From Clostridia bacterium (GTDB lineage: Bacteria > Bacillota > Clostridia > Christensenellales > Borkfalkiaceae), in NCBI GenBank assembly GCA_029066845.1, contig JAIEFR010000018.1, forward strand, positions 1 to 47,094: a stretch of 47,094 nt of DNA, in the 5' to 3' direction. A program made the translations under genes and the position numbers. Shown here in pieces: positions 8,501 through 16,214 of the stretch (within the stretch, counting starts at the first letter, position 1; the number at the start of each line of letters is the position of its first letter). The notes beneath the pieces are model-generated. The model had not been told where the DNA came from. It made no database searches and saw only the letters and a program-made list of their open reading frames with translations.

Positions 8501-11164
8501 ACGACGGCAAGCAAGGCGGGCAAGCTTACCGTTACCGTAAAGATTAAAGTCAAGGACGACGAGGCGGCTAATCACGTTCTTCCCGCGGCGTTCGACGTAA
8601 CGCAGACAAACACGTTCAAATCCTATCTGAATAACGGCGACGGAACGGCAACGCTGACTTTCGAAGTGGAGATAGGCAAGCACGAAATAACCGTTGCTGG
8701 CAGCGATATTCCTTTGAAATATCAGCGCGAGGGCGGACAGGTGACCGACTACGATCCTAAGAACCCTCCCGAATTCAACGGTAAACCCGTTACTATTTCG
8801 CTTCCTCACGAAAGCTTATACCCGCACGGTATAAAGTCAATCGAGTTTGACGAAACTGCTCCCAAGAAAACGCAGGCAGGCTCGTACACAATCGGCGCAA
8901 CAGTAACGCTGGACGACAACCACGTTCTTGCCAACGGAAGCTCTACCGTGCACGTGGATATCCCTTGGGAAATTTCCAAGGAAGTTATAAAACTCGCGTG
9001 GGGCAAACCTACGTACTTCGACGATTATTTCAACGACAGCTCCGTGGCGCATTTGCAGGTAATGCTTTTGAGCGGCTTGACGGAAGTGCAGGAAGGGGCG
9101 ATTAAGTACAGCTTCTATAAGATGGTGGACGGCGCGCCCGACACAACGCCTTTATCCGATGCGGAGCTGAAAGCGCTTTGCACCAACGACAGATTCACCG
9201 ACTCCAACGAAACGTGGCTGTACGTAAAGGCAGAGCTCACCGAGGACGGCGCAAAGAAGTATAAGCTGGAAGACGACGCCACCAAGAACCCCAAGAAGTT
9301 CAAGCTTGGCGGACAGATGACGCTTATAGAGCTTAAAGTAGACGATGAGAAAATCAGCGGCTACGAGTACGGCGGCGAGCTGGATTTGAGCAAGGTATTC
9401 ACGCTTATCAACACCGAAACGGGCGACCCTTGGGACAGCTCCTACTATGAAATCCGCGTGCTCAAAGACGGCGTGGATATAGGCGAGCTTTCGGAGTTCA
9501 ACCCTGCCGCAAACGGTGCGGGCAAGTACGTTATCCAAATAAATATCAAGCCCGAATATGCGGAAGACTATACGCTTGACAAGTCAAACAAAGTAGACTT
9601 CGAAATTCAGCGCAAGGAAATTGCCGTGCCCACATTCAGCGGAATTTTGTTCAGCGGCGAGTATATCAACCTTGCCGATTACCTGGGCGGAAGCTATGCC
9701 GAGTACAAGGATATAATCAGTCTGAGCGGCGACTATCTGGAATTGAGAAACGTAAGCCAGAACGGATATACGGCACGCCTGACTTTAACTGACCCCAACT
9801 ACAAGTGGGCAATACCGACGACGGCGGAGCCCGCAAGCCTGAAGCTCTTTGCGGCTAAACTGTTCGATGATGAAATCACAATTCTGGACGACACTATTGC
9901 CGAACTGAAGTGGAACATTATGCCGCTTGTAATCGACACCACCGAGATGTGGAACAAGGGCAAGACGGGCGCAACGCTCAACCTTCCCGAGAACGTAACA
10001 AAGCTTATCAATGCTGAAACGTTGAGCTTGTTATACAAGTACTACGACGATGCTGATCAGTATATCGAAACTCCCGAGTTGAAGGGCGGCAAGTCTTTCA
10101 GAGTAGAAGCTGTGTTCGGCGGTATTGACGCCGAGAACGGTAACGTACTCTTTAAGACGGCAGACGGCAATTTCGGAACGATCAGCGACAAGATAAGCTA
10201 CACCGTACCCCAGAGCGGCTTTGCTGCGGCGATGGGTAGCACGCTTAACTTCCTCAAAGCAAACTGGCTGTGGCTTATAATTGCGGCGGCAGTGTTGCTG
10301 TTCCTCATAATACTTATCTGCATAATTGCAAGTGCAAAGAAGAAAAAGCGTATCCGCGAGGAGCGCAGACTTGCCGAGGAAAAGGCGGAGCGCGAGCGCA
10401 AGGAAGAGCGCGAAGAACAGCGCAGGCGCGAGGAGCGTGAGGAGCGCAGAATGGAGCGTATGAGTCAGCAGCAGATGATGATGCCGCAAATGATGCCTCA
10501 GATGATGCCTCAGATGATGCCGCAAATGATGCAGCAGCAAATGCCTACTCAGCAGCAATCCCAGTATGCACCCCAGCAGCCTATGGCGTCGGGCGGCAGC
10601 TCAAACGAAATTGCCGAGCTCAAAGCCGAAATATCGGCTATGAAAGCCGAAGCGGCGGCAAAGGAATCGGCTGCGCTCAGGGCGGAGGTTATGCGCGCGG
10701 AGCAGGCGGCTATGAAGGCAGAGCAGAACGCTGTTTTGCGCAGTGACGTAAACGCAATACGCGGCGAGCAGTTCTCGGGCTTAAATATGGACGCGATGAC
10801 CGAAATTATGACCCGTGCGCTCAAAAACGTATTTGCTTCGGCTGCACAGCCCGTGGTTACTGCGCCTCCCGCACAGCCCGCTCAGCTGACGGACGGAAGC
10901 TCGTCTACGACAACTGCAAACGCAGTCTATCCCCCCGACGCGGTAATGACCACCGTGACGACTACAAAGATAGACACGACCAAGAAGCCCGCGCAGAACG
11001 CGCAGGCAACGGCGGCGCAGCCCTCGCCCTCAGGCAGGACGATAGTACGCAATTACGTTGCGCCTATGCCCGTGGACGACGGAAGGATATTCGACGTTGG
11101 CGGCTTCTATACGCCTGCCGACCCCGTTGATTTGGGTTTGGAAGAAGAGGATAAGAAAGACTAA
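5585..11164 (+). CDS. Giant single-pass surface protein with DUF6273-like N-terminal domain (1859 aa)
   Basis: Paralogue of the preceding gene: the same KIKRKTF signal peptide (1-37), and the same tail architecture after a membrane helix at about 1560-1582. The tail has an Arg/Glu coiled coil, QMMP repeats near 1625-1660, VMTTVTTTKIDTTKK near 1785 and a closing VAPMPVDDGR...FDVGGFYTPAD block. Residues about 95-400 differ from paralogue 1 and resemble the DUF6273 domain (related to C-type-lectin/formylglycine-enzyme-like folds), ending in WSRTAS...MAVRPAMHLNLSAL. Residues 400-1550 are MBG/Ig-like repeats. There is no sortase signal, so anchoring is by the membrane helix. The start ATG follows AAAGGGAG. 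Role likely adhesion or recognition, unproven. Confidence 0.85.
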   Translation: MKIKRKTFVGGLLATLCACTALTFGAVFSSNKISAEAAMSVTSSDAEVIGELAKDYAASGWKGSYNPENVSKLYGAISGTTGANATLQSVKTALTSSTSTESITGNKVITATDLAAVSTHSGKDIVVTLGGLQWTVVYVSESIGGDLVATLLLADSLNDGSNYVSGRFVSWSSTSTNSQGGAYPANMYSSSQLRSVLMGTQYSTNSSTLSTVAQGEANQHTGIKAMINNFGSTGVIATPQDMKWQEAENSKDILSNFTHPSGNVTPTVRQFNDAWGTGLTGYSTKVTNYENKTAYLDWISDYFWIPSVAERAYISDSVQGMWKLTANQRKSTGVRYSSTGGDPMVWSRTASASNSTNPSWWVNGSVAFNFREDGNGIHTGGDCASTMAVRPAMHLNLSALNKKVLANPADVTTEPDGASGRQNIVYDGSVKDLDAVLPDWYTGNESFFNDYADITYHYKNTGDTTAFDTTNPGTLTAATDVKNAGRYQVTIKLKSTSPITWFAASGAPVTEKKVILTVQQCEVKYKWANIGLDSSWEATFAQTFTPATGTSAAPWVYLNYTLPVTTDNTASGGSGGTVSNDTVPYVLLTFTGTQSQFADYKISDIDNVRSTTSKGSDYPKHADTYTVSFTDKNAKTSNYKLVADTGESATRQYIIHRLKVDVPTAPAALTYNGADQPFSNVPKFDSKFMTYGQMAADGVTYNENATPVQSDGTTPKMTASVTANKLTLTAKDADKYDMYYRLLTEANTSSVQEVRDYMWTDATSADSAPIKKVTYEIKAKTLEFTFSSSSNSWSIKNNDETNKLTYDYASGKGPAAGEEPVLELYYYLNSDGETNAVKHSDSTQLLFKDLTDRNNMHATGKYTVVIKLADCDDTTNTVNKNYVIDETAAATYQKELTITAGEASIDDIGIFYNTAKKEADGIPAAAIPSGGLTYEYDSLTKQVTEYKFELDFSNIDYLTYADTISWKYADGETTASKAGKLTVTVKIKVKDDEAANHVLPAAFDVTQTNTFKSYLNNGDGTATLTFEVEIGKHEITVAGSDIPLKYQREGGQVTDYDPKNPPEFNGKPVTISLPHESLYPHGIKSIEFDETAPKKTQAGSYTIGATVTLDDNHVLANGSSTVHVDIPWEISKEVIKLAWGKPTYFDDYFNDSSVAHLQVMLLSGLTEVQEGAIKYSFYKMVDGAPDTTPLSDAELKALCTNDRFTDSNETWLYVKAELTEDGAKKYKLEDDATKNPKKFKLGGQMTLIELKVDDEKISGYEYGGELDLSKVFTLINTETGDPWDSSYYEIRVLKDGVDIGELSEFNPAANGAGKYVIQINIKPEYAEDYTLDKSNKVDFEIQRKEIAVPTFSGILFSGEYINLADYLGGSYAEYKDIISLSGDYLELRNVSQNGYTARLTLTDPNYKWAIPTTAEPASLKLFAAKLFDDEITILDDTIAELKWNIMPLVIDTTEMWNKGKTGATLNLPENVTKLINAETLSLLYKYYDDADQYIETPELKGGKSFRVEAVFGGIDAENGNVLFKTADGNFGTISDKISYTVPQSGFAAAMGSTLNFLKANWLWLIIAAAVLLFLIILICIIASAKKKKRIREERRLAEEKAERERKEEREEQRRREEREERRMERMSQQQMMMPQMMPQMMPQMMPQMMQQQMPTQQQSQYAPQQPMASGGSSNEIAELKAEISAMKAEAAAKESAALRAEVMRAEQAAMKAEQNAVLRSDVNAIRGEQFSGLNMDAMTEIMTRALKNVFASAAQPVVTAPPAQPAQLTDGSSSTTTANAVYPPDAVMTTVTTTKIDTTKKPAQNAQATAAQPSPSGRTIVRNYVAPMPVDDGRIFDVGGFYTPADPVDLGLEEEDKKD

Positions 11165-11173
11165 AACAAAAAA

Positions 11174-11202
11174 GCCCCGCGGCAACCGCCGCGGGGCTTT
11201 TA
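11174..11202 (+). terminator. Rho-independent terminator after surface protein 2
   Basis: GCCCCGCGGC (11174-11183) and GCCGCGGGGC (11188-11197) form a perfect stem with loop AACC, followed by TTTTA. It closes the surface-protein pair. Confidence 0.9.
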
Positions 11203-11253
11203 CTTTTTCAAACGCTCCGTATAAAAGTTTAATACATTCCGCAAAATAGTCGT

Positions 11254-12072
11254 ATGGAAAAGAATTCGGCTAAAAGTAAAGCGGCGCGCCCCTCCGTGGT
11301 GGTGGTAGGCGGCAGTTCGGGTATCGGCTACGAAACCTGTGTGCGCCTTGTAAACCGCGGTTGGGAGGTCACTAATATTTCGCGTACCCCCTGCAACAAT
11401 GCAAAGGTGCACAATATCTGTGCCGACGTGGCGCGCGGCAGCGAGGCATACGACGCAATAGTCGCAACCGCTGACAGATACGGACTCGACGCGCTTGTCT
11501 ACTGCGCGGGGTTTTCAATGGCGGCGCCAATCGAATACGTAAAGGAAACCGACTACAAATACCTTTTCGAGGTCAACTATTTCGGCGCGCTCAAAGCAAT
11601 GCAGACGTGCATACCGTTTATGAAAAAGAAGGGTGGCAAGATGGTGCTTATCGGCTCGCTCGGCGGCGACGTGCCCGTCGTGTTCGACAGCTTCTATTCC
11701 TCGTCAAAGGCGGCTCTGGAAATGCTTGCGTGGGAGGCGAATAACGAGCTCAACGTCTACGGTATTTCGGTGACGGCGGTACTGCCCGGCGGCACTGCCA
11801 CAAACTTTTCGTTCAAGCGCAAAGTCTATCCCGAGGAGGAGAACGGCACCTACGCCAAGTCGCTCAACAGAGCGGTCGCCGCGCTTGCCAATATTGAGCA
11901 GGGCGGTATGAAGCCCTCGCGCGTGGCGGAGGACATCTATAAAATTCTCGTTTCCCCCAAGCCGCCCATAATAAAGACGTGCGGAGCAAAGAACACGGCG
12001 GCGCGCTTTGCAACGCGCGTTATGCCCGAAAAATTCACAAGCTATTTTAACGGGAGAATGTACAACCAATGA
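11254..12072 (+). CDS. Short-chain dehydrogenase/reductase (272 aa)
   Basis: Classical SDR fold: the NAD(P)-binding GGSSGIG motif is at about residues 19-25, YCAG stands at the usual NNAG position, the catalytic Ser lies in the IGSLGG segment and the YSSSK motif supplies the Tyr and Lys. Length fits a single-domain SDR with a C-terminal extension. Substrate not predictable; some relatives act on 3-ketosphinganine or fatty acyl ketones, but nothing here proves that. The ATG at 11254 has no clear Shine-Dalgarno; ATAAAA and TAATAC sequences just upstream make a leaderless start possible. Its stop overlaps a small ORF and spoVAC follows closely, so they are likely co-transcribed. Confidence 0.85.
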   Translation: MEKNSAKSKAARPSVVVVGGSSGIGYETCVRLVNRGWEVTNISRTPCNNAKVHNICADVARGSEAYDAIVATADRYGLDALVYCAGFSMAAPIEYVKETDYKYLFEVNYFGALKAMQTCIPFMKKKGGKMVLIGSLGGDVPVVFDSFYSSSKAALEMLAWEANNELNVYGISVTAVLPGGTATNFSFKRKVYPEEENGTYAKSLNRAVAALANIEQGGMKPSRVAEDIYKILVSPKPPIIKTCGAKNTAARFATRVMPEKFTSYFNGRMYNQ

Positions 12073-12164
12073 GAAAGGAATACGACTTGACGCGCCGCGA
12101 CGAAAGGGAAACTTTTTATAAGGGAATAAAGGAGAGTGGAGTCAGAAATGACAGGAAAGCATAA
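12069..12164 (+). CDS. Possible small protein (31 aa) overlapping the SDR stop
   Basis: An ATG at 12069 overlaps the SDR stop codon (ATGA) and opens a 31-codon frame ending at 12164, inside the start of spoVAC in another frame. The peptide is highly charged (RKEYDLTRRDERE...). The overlap would allow translational coupling. It may be a real small ORF or a decayed remnant; no family recognised. Confidence 0.25.
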   Translation: MRKEYDLTRRDERETFYKGIKESGVRNDRKA

Positions 12165-12597
12165 GGACAATTTCAACGCCAACTATCTGCAGTACGTAAA
12201 GACGCAGGAACCCAAAACCAAGCACTTCAAAAACTGCCTTTCGGCTTTCGGCGTGGGCGGACTTATCTGCTGCATAGGTCAGTTTTTCCGCTTTATGCTG
12301 GAATACGCGGGACTTTCGGGCGACGTCCTCGCTGGCACCGTTTCGGCAATACTCATATTTTTAAGCTGCCTTCTTACTGGCTTCGGCGTGTATGACAGGA
12401 TTGGCAGACACGCGGGCGCGGGCTCTATTGTGCCCATTACGGGCTTTGCAAACTCTGTTGCGTCCCCTGCCATAGAGTTCAAGACCGAGGGCTGGATTTA
12501 CGGTATGGCGGCAAAGATGTTCACCGTTGCGGGCCCCATCATAGTGTTCGGAGTGTTCTCGGGCGTGCTCGTCGGACTGATTTACTCGTTTATATAA
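12148..12597 (+). CDS. spoVAC: Stage V sporulation protein AC homologue (149 aa)
   Basis: SpoVAC is a membrane component of the channel that moves Ca-dipicolinate into the forespore; the Bacillus protein behaves as a mechanosensitive channel. Here residues 26-145 hold four hydrophobic segments and the family signature GAGSIVPITGFANS followed by VASPAIEFKTEGWIYG. I chose ATG 12148 because GGAG (12138-12141) is six bases upstream; a GTG at 12136 would be too close to its ribosome site. The usual partners SpoVAD and SpoVAE are not adjacent: an SDR gene precedes it and the pfl operon follows. Confidence 0.88.
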   Translation: MTGKHKDNFNANYLQYVKTQEPKTKHFKNCLSAFGVGGLICCIGQFFRFMLEYAGLSGDVLAGTVSAILIFLSCLLTGFGVYDRIGRHAGAGSIVPITGFANSVASPAIEFKTEGWIYGMAAKMFTVAGPIIVFGVFSGVLVGLIYSFI

Positions 12598-12651
12598 ACA
12601 CTATATATTGTATTTAGTTTTTCAAACTATTCAATATTTTGTAAATATGTG

Positions 12652-12680
12652 TTGACAACGTTGCGGCGGTATGATATAAT
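12652..12680 (+). promoter_or_regulatory. Promoter of the pyruvate formate-lyase operon
   Basis: Consensus TTGACA (12652-12657) and TATAAT (12675-12680) with a 17-bp spacer, directly ahead of the ZTP riboswitch. This is the strongest sigma-A-type promoter in the first half of the window. Confidence 0.93.
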
Positions 12681-12694
12681 CCGTTTGAATAAGA

Positions 12695-12814
12695 GGCGCG
12701 CCGTAACTGACGAAAATTTTTGCGGAATACCGCAGTGGAGCGGCGCTGGGACCTGTTTTCCGCCGTTCGTCTGGGCAAATTTACTTGTAAGCGAGTAGAT
12801 TGCCCTATTTTTTT
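12695..12814 (+). promoter_or_regulatory. ZTP (pfl-motif) riboswitch with overlapping terminator
   Basis: The ZTP/ZMP riboswitch senses the alarmone linked to low 10-formyl-tetrahydrofolate and turns on one-carbon genes. P1 is GCGCCG (12698-12703) with CGGCGC (12741-12746). The internal hairpin GCGG-AATA-CCGC lies near 12722-12733, and the conserved TGGAGCG ends P1. GTAACTGACG matches the family GUGACUGGCG, and its GACG (12709-12712) pairs with CGTC (12768-12771) ahead of the conserved TGGGC (12772-12776). That is the family pseudoknot, with a compensatory change from GGCG/CGCC. Position ahead of pflA fits the motif's original name. The terminator at 12773-12814 reuses the TGGGC strand, so ligand binding should favour read-through. 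Confidence 0.87.
12773..12814 (+). terminator. Riboswitch expression-platform terminator
   Basis: GGGCAAATTTACT (12773-12785) pairs with AGTAGATTGCCC (12794-12805) with one bulge, followed by TATTTTTTT. It shares GGGC with the ZTP aptamer pseudoknot strand, so terminator and ligand-bound aptamer are mutually exclusive. Confidence 0.88.
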
Positions 12815-12828
12815 ACGGAGGTTTAGCT

Positions 12829-13548
12829 GTGGTCGGGTATATTCATTCCTTTGAATCGTTCGGTACCGTGGACGGACCCGGAATACGCTTCGTCGTGTTT
12901 ATGCAGGGGTGCCCGATGCGCTGTCTGTACTGTCACAACCCCGACACCTGGCAGAGGGGCGGAAAGGAGTACACGCCCGAGGAAGTCGCGGCAAACGTAA
13001 GAAAGTACAAAAGCTATTTCACGGGTGGCGGCGGAGTTACCGTTTCGGGCGGGGAGCCGCTTATGCAGGCGGATTTCGTGCGCGAGCTTTTCACCATTTT
13101 AAAGAATTCGGGAATACACACCGCACTCGATACGTCGGGAATAACCTTCAACCCCGAGGACAAGCATAAGTTCGACGGGCTTCTGGAAGTGACCGACCTC
13201 GTGTTGCTGGATATAAAGCATATCGACGGGGCGGAGCACAAAAAGCTTACGGGGCACGACAACAAAAACGTGCTTGCGTTTGCCGAGTACCTTTCGGGAA
13301 TCGGCAAGCCCGTGTGGATACGTCACGTTCTAGTGCCGGGTATAACCGATAACGACGAATATCTCACAGAGTTGGCAAAGTTTATAGGCGGTCTTAAAAC
13401 CGTGCATAAGGTCGAGGTCCTGCCCTATCACAATATGGGCGAAGTCAAGTATAAAAATCTGGGCGTGGATTATCCGTTAAAGGGCGTGCAGCCGCCCGAT
13501 GCCGAAAGGGTAAAAAACGCAAAGCGCATACTCGGAGTCATTAAATGA
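12829..13548 (+). CDS. pflA: Pyruvate formate-lyase activating enzyme (239 aa)
   Basis: Radical SAM enzyme that abstracts a hydrogen from the glycyl radical site of pyruvate formate-lyase, using a 4Fe-4S cluster and S-adenosylmethionine. The cluster cysteines C28, C32 and C35 form the CxxxCxxC motif within GCPMRCLYCHN. GGGVTVSGGEPLMQ is the SAM-binding GGE region. Length is normal for the family. The GTG start at 12829 follows ACGGAGG (12815-12821). It is the first gene of the ZTP-controlled operon, and its stop overlaps the next start (ATGA at 13545). Confidence 0.96.
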   Translation: MVGYIHSFESFGTVDGPGIRFVVFMQGCPMRCLYCHNPDTWQRGGKEYTPEEVAANVRKYKSYFTGGGGVTVSGGEPLMQADFVRELFTILKNSGIHTALDTSGITFNPEDKHKFDGLLEVTDLVLLDIKHIDGAEHKKLTGHDNKNVLAFAEYLSGIGKPVWIRHVLVPGITDNDEYLTELAKFIGGLKTVHKVEVLPYHNMGEVKYKNLGVDYPLKGVQPPDAERVKNAKRILGVIK

Positions 13549-13823
13549 ATTACGATTTAAGCGGAAAATGTCTTATAGAAATCTCGGGCGAAGCGTGCGA
13601 CGCGTGCCTTGCCGTACTGCCCAACTGCGCGGCGGTTGCGGAAAAGTTCGCTCTTAAATTCATAAAGATAAGCCTGGACGACTGTCCCGAAGCGGTGCAG
13701 ACCTTTTCGGTTGACCGCATACCGTCCATAGTAATCGCCGAGGACGGCAAAATCATAGCAAAATGTTCGGGCTACCAGCCTCTTGAAATATTAGAGTTGT
13801 GGGTGGAAGCCAAACTTACATAA
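13545..13823 (+). CDS. Thioredoxin-like protein (92 aa)
   Basis: Compact thioredoxin fold with a C-D-A-C active-site motif (C18, C21) after a short first strand, and RIPSIVI near residue 58 supplying the cis-proline. It is shorter than a classical thioredoxin (about 105 aa) and lacks WCGPC. Translationally coupled to pflA (4-bp overlap) and 10 bp ahead of pflB, it probably works with the lyase or its activase, for example keeping the activase cysteines or the active-site CC pair reduced. That role is inferred from position only. Confidence 0.8.
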   Translation: MNYDLSGKCLIEISGEACDACLAVLPNCAAVAEKFALKFIKISLDDCPEAVQTFSVDRIPSIVIAEDGKIIAKCSGYQPLEILELWVEAKLT

Positions 13824-13833
13824 GGAGAAAGAA

Positions 13834-15864
13834 ATGAAGTATAAGCAGTGGGAAGGATTTACCGCAGGTAAATGGAGCGACGACGAAGTCAACGTAAGGG
13901 ACTTTATTCAGCACAACTACAAGCCGTACGAAGGCGACGGCGCCTTTTTGGAGGGCGCAACCGAAGCGACCAAAAAGCTCTGGCAGGAGGTTTTGGACCT
14001 TTCCGCAAAGGAGAGGGAAGCGGGCGGCGTGCTTAAAGCTGACACTAAAGTTGTTTCCACGCTCACCAGCCACCCCGCGGGTTATATAGACAAGCAGCTT
14101 GAAAAAATCGTCGGTCTGCAGACTGACGAGCCTTTCAAGCGTTCCTTGCAGCCCTTCGGCGGCATCAAGATGAGCGAGCAGGCTCTCAATATGTACGGCT
14201 ACGAGCTCGACCCGCAGATTAAATATATCTTCACGCACTACCGCAAGACGCACAACGACGGCGTTTACGACGCGTACACGCCCGAAATGCGCCGCGCGCG
14301 TACCGCGCATATTCTCACGGGTCTGCCCGACACTTACGGCAGGGGCAGAATAGTGGGCGACTACCGCAGAGTTGCGCTGTACGGCGTTGACTACCTTATT
14401 GAGCACAAGAAGCGCGACAAGGAGCTTATGGACGGCGATATGACGCCCGACAAGGTGCGTGACCGCGAAGAGCTTTCCGAACAGATTAAAGCGCTGACTG
14501 CGTTAAAGGAAATGGCTGCGCTCTACGGTATGGACATTTCCCAGCCCGCCAAAAACGCACAGGAAGCAATTCAGTGGCTGTACTTTGGCTATCTCGCCGC
14601 CGTTAAGGACCAGAACGGCGCGGCAATGTCAATTGGCAGAAATTCGACATTCCTCGACATCTATATAGAGCGCGACCTTGCAAACGGCACTCTGACCGAG
14701 CGCGAGGCGCAGGAGCTCATCGACCATTTCGTAATGAAACTGCGCATAGTCAAATTTATGCGCATAAAGGACTATAACGAGCTATTCTCGGGCGACCCCA
14801 CCTGGGTAACCGAATCAATCGGCGGTATGGGCGTGGACGGCAGAACGCTTGTCACCAAGTCGTCGTTCAGAATTTTGCACACGCTCTCCAACCTGGGACC
14901 CGCACCCGAGCCCAATCTCACCGTGTTGTGGTCGCGCAACCTTCCCGCGGGCTTCAAAAAATTCTGCGCGGAAACGTCAATCGCAACCTCGGCAATCCAG
15001 TATGAAAGCGACGACCTTATGCGCCCCGAGATGGGCGACGACTACTGCATCGCGTGCTGCGTAAGCTGTATGCGTGTGGGCAAGGATATGCAGTTCTTCG
15101 GCGCAAGGGCAAACCTTGCAAAGTGCCTGCTGTACGCAATCAACGGCGGCAAGGACGAGGTCACGCTAGACAAAAAGACGGGCAAGCATTTGCAGGTATC
15201 GCCTATGTATTCGCCCGTGCTCGGCGACGGACCTCTGGACTTCGAGGAGGTCAAGTGCAAATATGAGCAGATGATGGACTGGCTTGCCGGCTTGTACGTC
15301 AACACCTTAAACCTCATTCACTATATGCACGACAAATATTCCTACGAGGCGCTTGAAATGGCTCTGCACGACACGCAGGTGCGCCGCTTCTTCGCAACGG
15401 GTATTGCGGGACTTTCGTGTGCGGTCGATTCGCTCTCGGCAATCAAGTACGCTAAGGTCTATCCCGTCCGTAACGAGGAGGGGCTTGTCGTCGATTTCAG
15501 AACGGAGGGAGAGTTCCCCCAGTACGGCAACAACGACGACAGGGTGGACCAGATTGCAGTCTGGCTTGTAAAGACCTTTATGAACAAGATAAAGAGCCAT
15601 TACACCTACCGCGGCAGCGTTCCCACGACGTCCATTCTCACCATAACGTCCAACGTCGTATACGGCAAAAAGACGGGCAACACCCCCGACGGCAGAAGAG
15701 CGGGCACGCCGCTTGCACCCGGTGCCAACCCTATGCACGGCAGGGACAAAAACGGTGCGCTTGCGTCGCTGGAATCGGTTGCAAAGCTTCCCTACGAATA
15801 CTCGCGCGACGGCATTTCGAATACCTTCTCGGTAACTCCCGCGTCGCTTGGCAAGGACGACTAA
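13834..15864 (+). CDS. pflB: Pyruvate formate-lyase catalytic subunit without glycyl radical domain (676 aa)
   Basis: Catalyses CoA + pyruvate to formate + acetyl-CoA in anaerobic metabolism. The active-site cysteine pair is C408-C409 in [17 protein letters not shown], followed by the conserved [11 protein letters not shown]. The usual lyase is about 740-760 aa and ends in the RVSGYAV glycyl radical loop. Here the protein stops right after [16 protein letters not shown], the normal junction with the C-terminal domain. That domain is encoded by the next gene in a different frame with its own ribosome site. ATG at 13834 follows AAGGAG. Confidence 0.95.
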   Translation: MKYKQWEGFTAGKWSDDEVNVRDFIQHNYKPYEGDGAFLEGATEATKKLWQEVLDLSAKEREAGGVLKADTKVVSTLTSHPAGYIDKQLEKIVGLQTDEPFKRSLQPFGGIKMSEQALNMYGYELDPQIKYIFTHYRKTHNDGVYDAYTPEMRRARTAHILTGLPDTYGRGRIVGDYRRVALYGVDYLIEHKKRDKELMDGDMTPDKVRDREELSEQIKALTALKEMAALYGMDISQPAKNAQEAIQWLYFGYLAAVKDQNGAAMSIGRNSTFLDIYIERDLANGTLTEREAQELIDHFVMKLRIVKFMRIKDYNELFSGDPTWVTESIGGMGVDGRTLVTKSSFRILHTLSNLGPAPEPNLTVLWSRNLPAGFKKFCAETSIATSAIQYESDDLMRPEMGDDYCIACCVSCMRVGKDMQFFGARANLAKCLLYAINGGKDEVTLDKKTGKHLQVSPMYSPVLGDGPLDFEEVKCKYEQMMDWLAGLYVNTLNLIHYMHDKYSYEALEMALHDTQVRRFFATGIAGLSCAVDSLSAIKYAKVYPVRNEEGLVVDFRTEGEFPQYGNNDDRVDQIAVWLVKTFMNKIKSHYTYRGSVPTTSILTITSNVVYGKKTGNTPDGRRAGTPLAPGANPMHGRDKNGALASLESVAKLPYEYSRDGISNTFSVTPASLGKDD

Positions 15865-15886
15865 AACACAAAAAGGAGATTTATTT

Positions 15887-16117
15887 ATGTCAAAGGCAGA
15901 TAATCTTGTAAATATGCTGGACGCATACGTTGCGGACGGCGGTCATCACTTAAACGTAAACGTGTTCAGCCGCGAAACGCTGCTGGACGCGCAGGCACAT
16001 CCCGAAAAATATCCCCAGCTCACCATAAGGGTTTCGGGCTATGCGGTCAACTTCAACAAGCTCACCAAGGAGCAGCAGGACGACGTCATTTCCAGGACGA
16101 TACACGCGCAATTATAA
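15887..16117 (+). CDS. grcA: Glycyl radical domain of pyruvate formate-lyase as a separate protein (76 aa)
   Basis: Carries the glycyl radical site G51 within [13 protein letters not shown], preceded by [18 protein letters not shown], which matches the C-terminal domain of full-length lyases and the autonomous cofactor GrcA/YfiD. The start ATG at 15887 has AAAAGGAG seven bases upstream; reading further 5' in frame would enter pflB out of frame, so this is a true separate gene. In E. coli GrcA repairs oxygen-cleaved lyase; here, with the catalytic subunit lacking the domain, this protein is probably an obligatory second subunit. I use grcA only as the nearest known symbol. Confidence 0.93.
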   Translation: MSKADNLVNMLDAYVADGGHHLNVNVFSRETLLDAQAHPEKYPQLTIRVSGYAVNFNKLTKEQQDDVISRTIHAQL

Positions 16118-16144
16118 TTTAAGCGGATATTTTCATAATTTCGA

Positions 16145-16172
16145 TTGATTTTCCCGCGTTTTATGTTATAAT
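16145..16172 (+). promoter_or_regulatory. Promoter of the leucine-rich-repeat gene
   Basis: TTGATT (16145-16150) and TATAAT (16167-16172) with a 16-bp spacer, 43 bp ahead of the start codon at 16215. Confidence 0.75.
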
Positions 16173-16214
16173 ATATACGCATTAATAGGTTTCGCCTTCT
16201 GGGAGGACGGTTTG

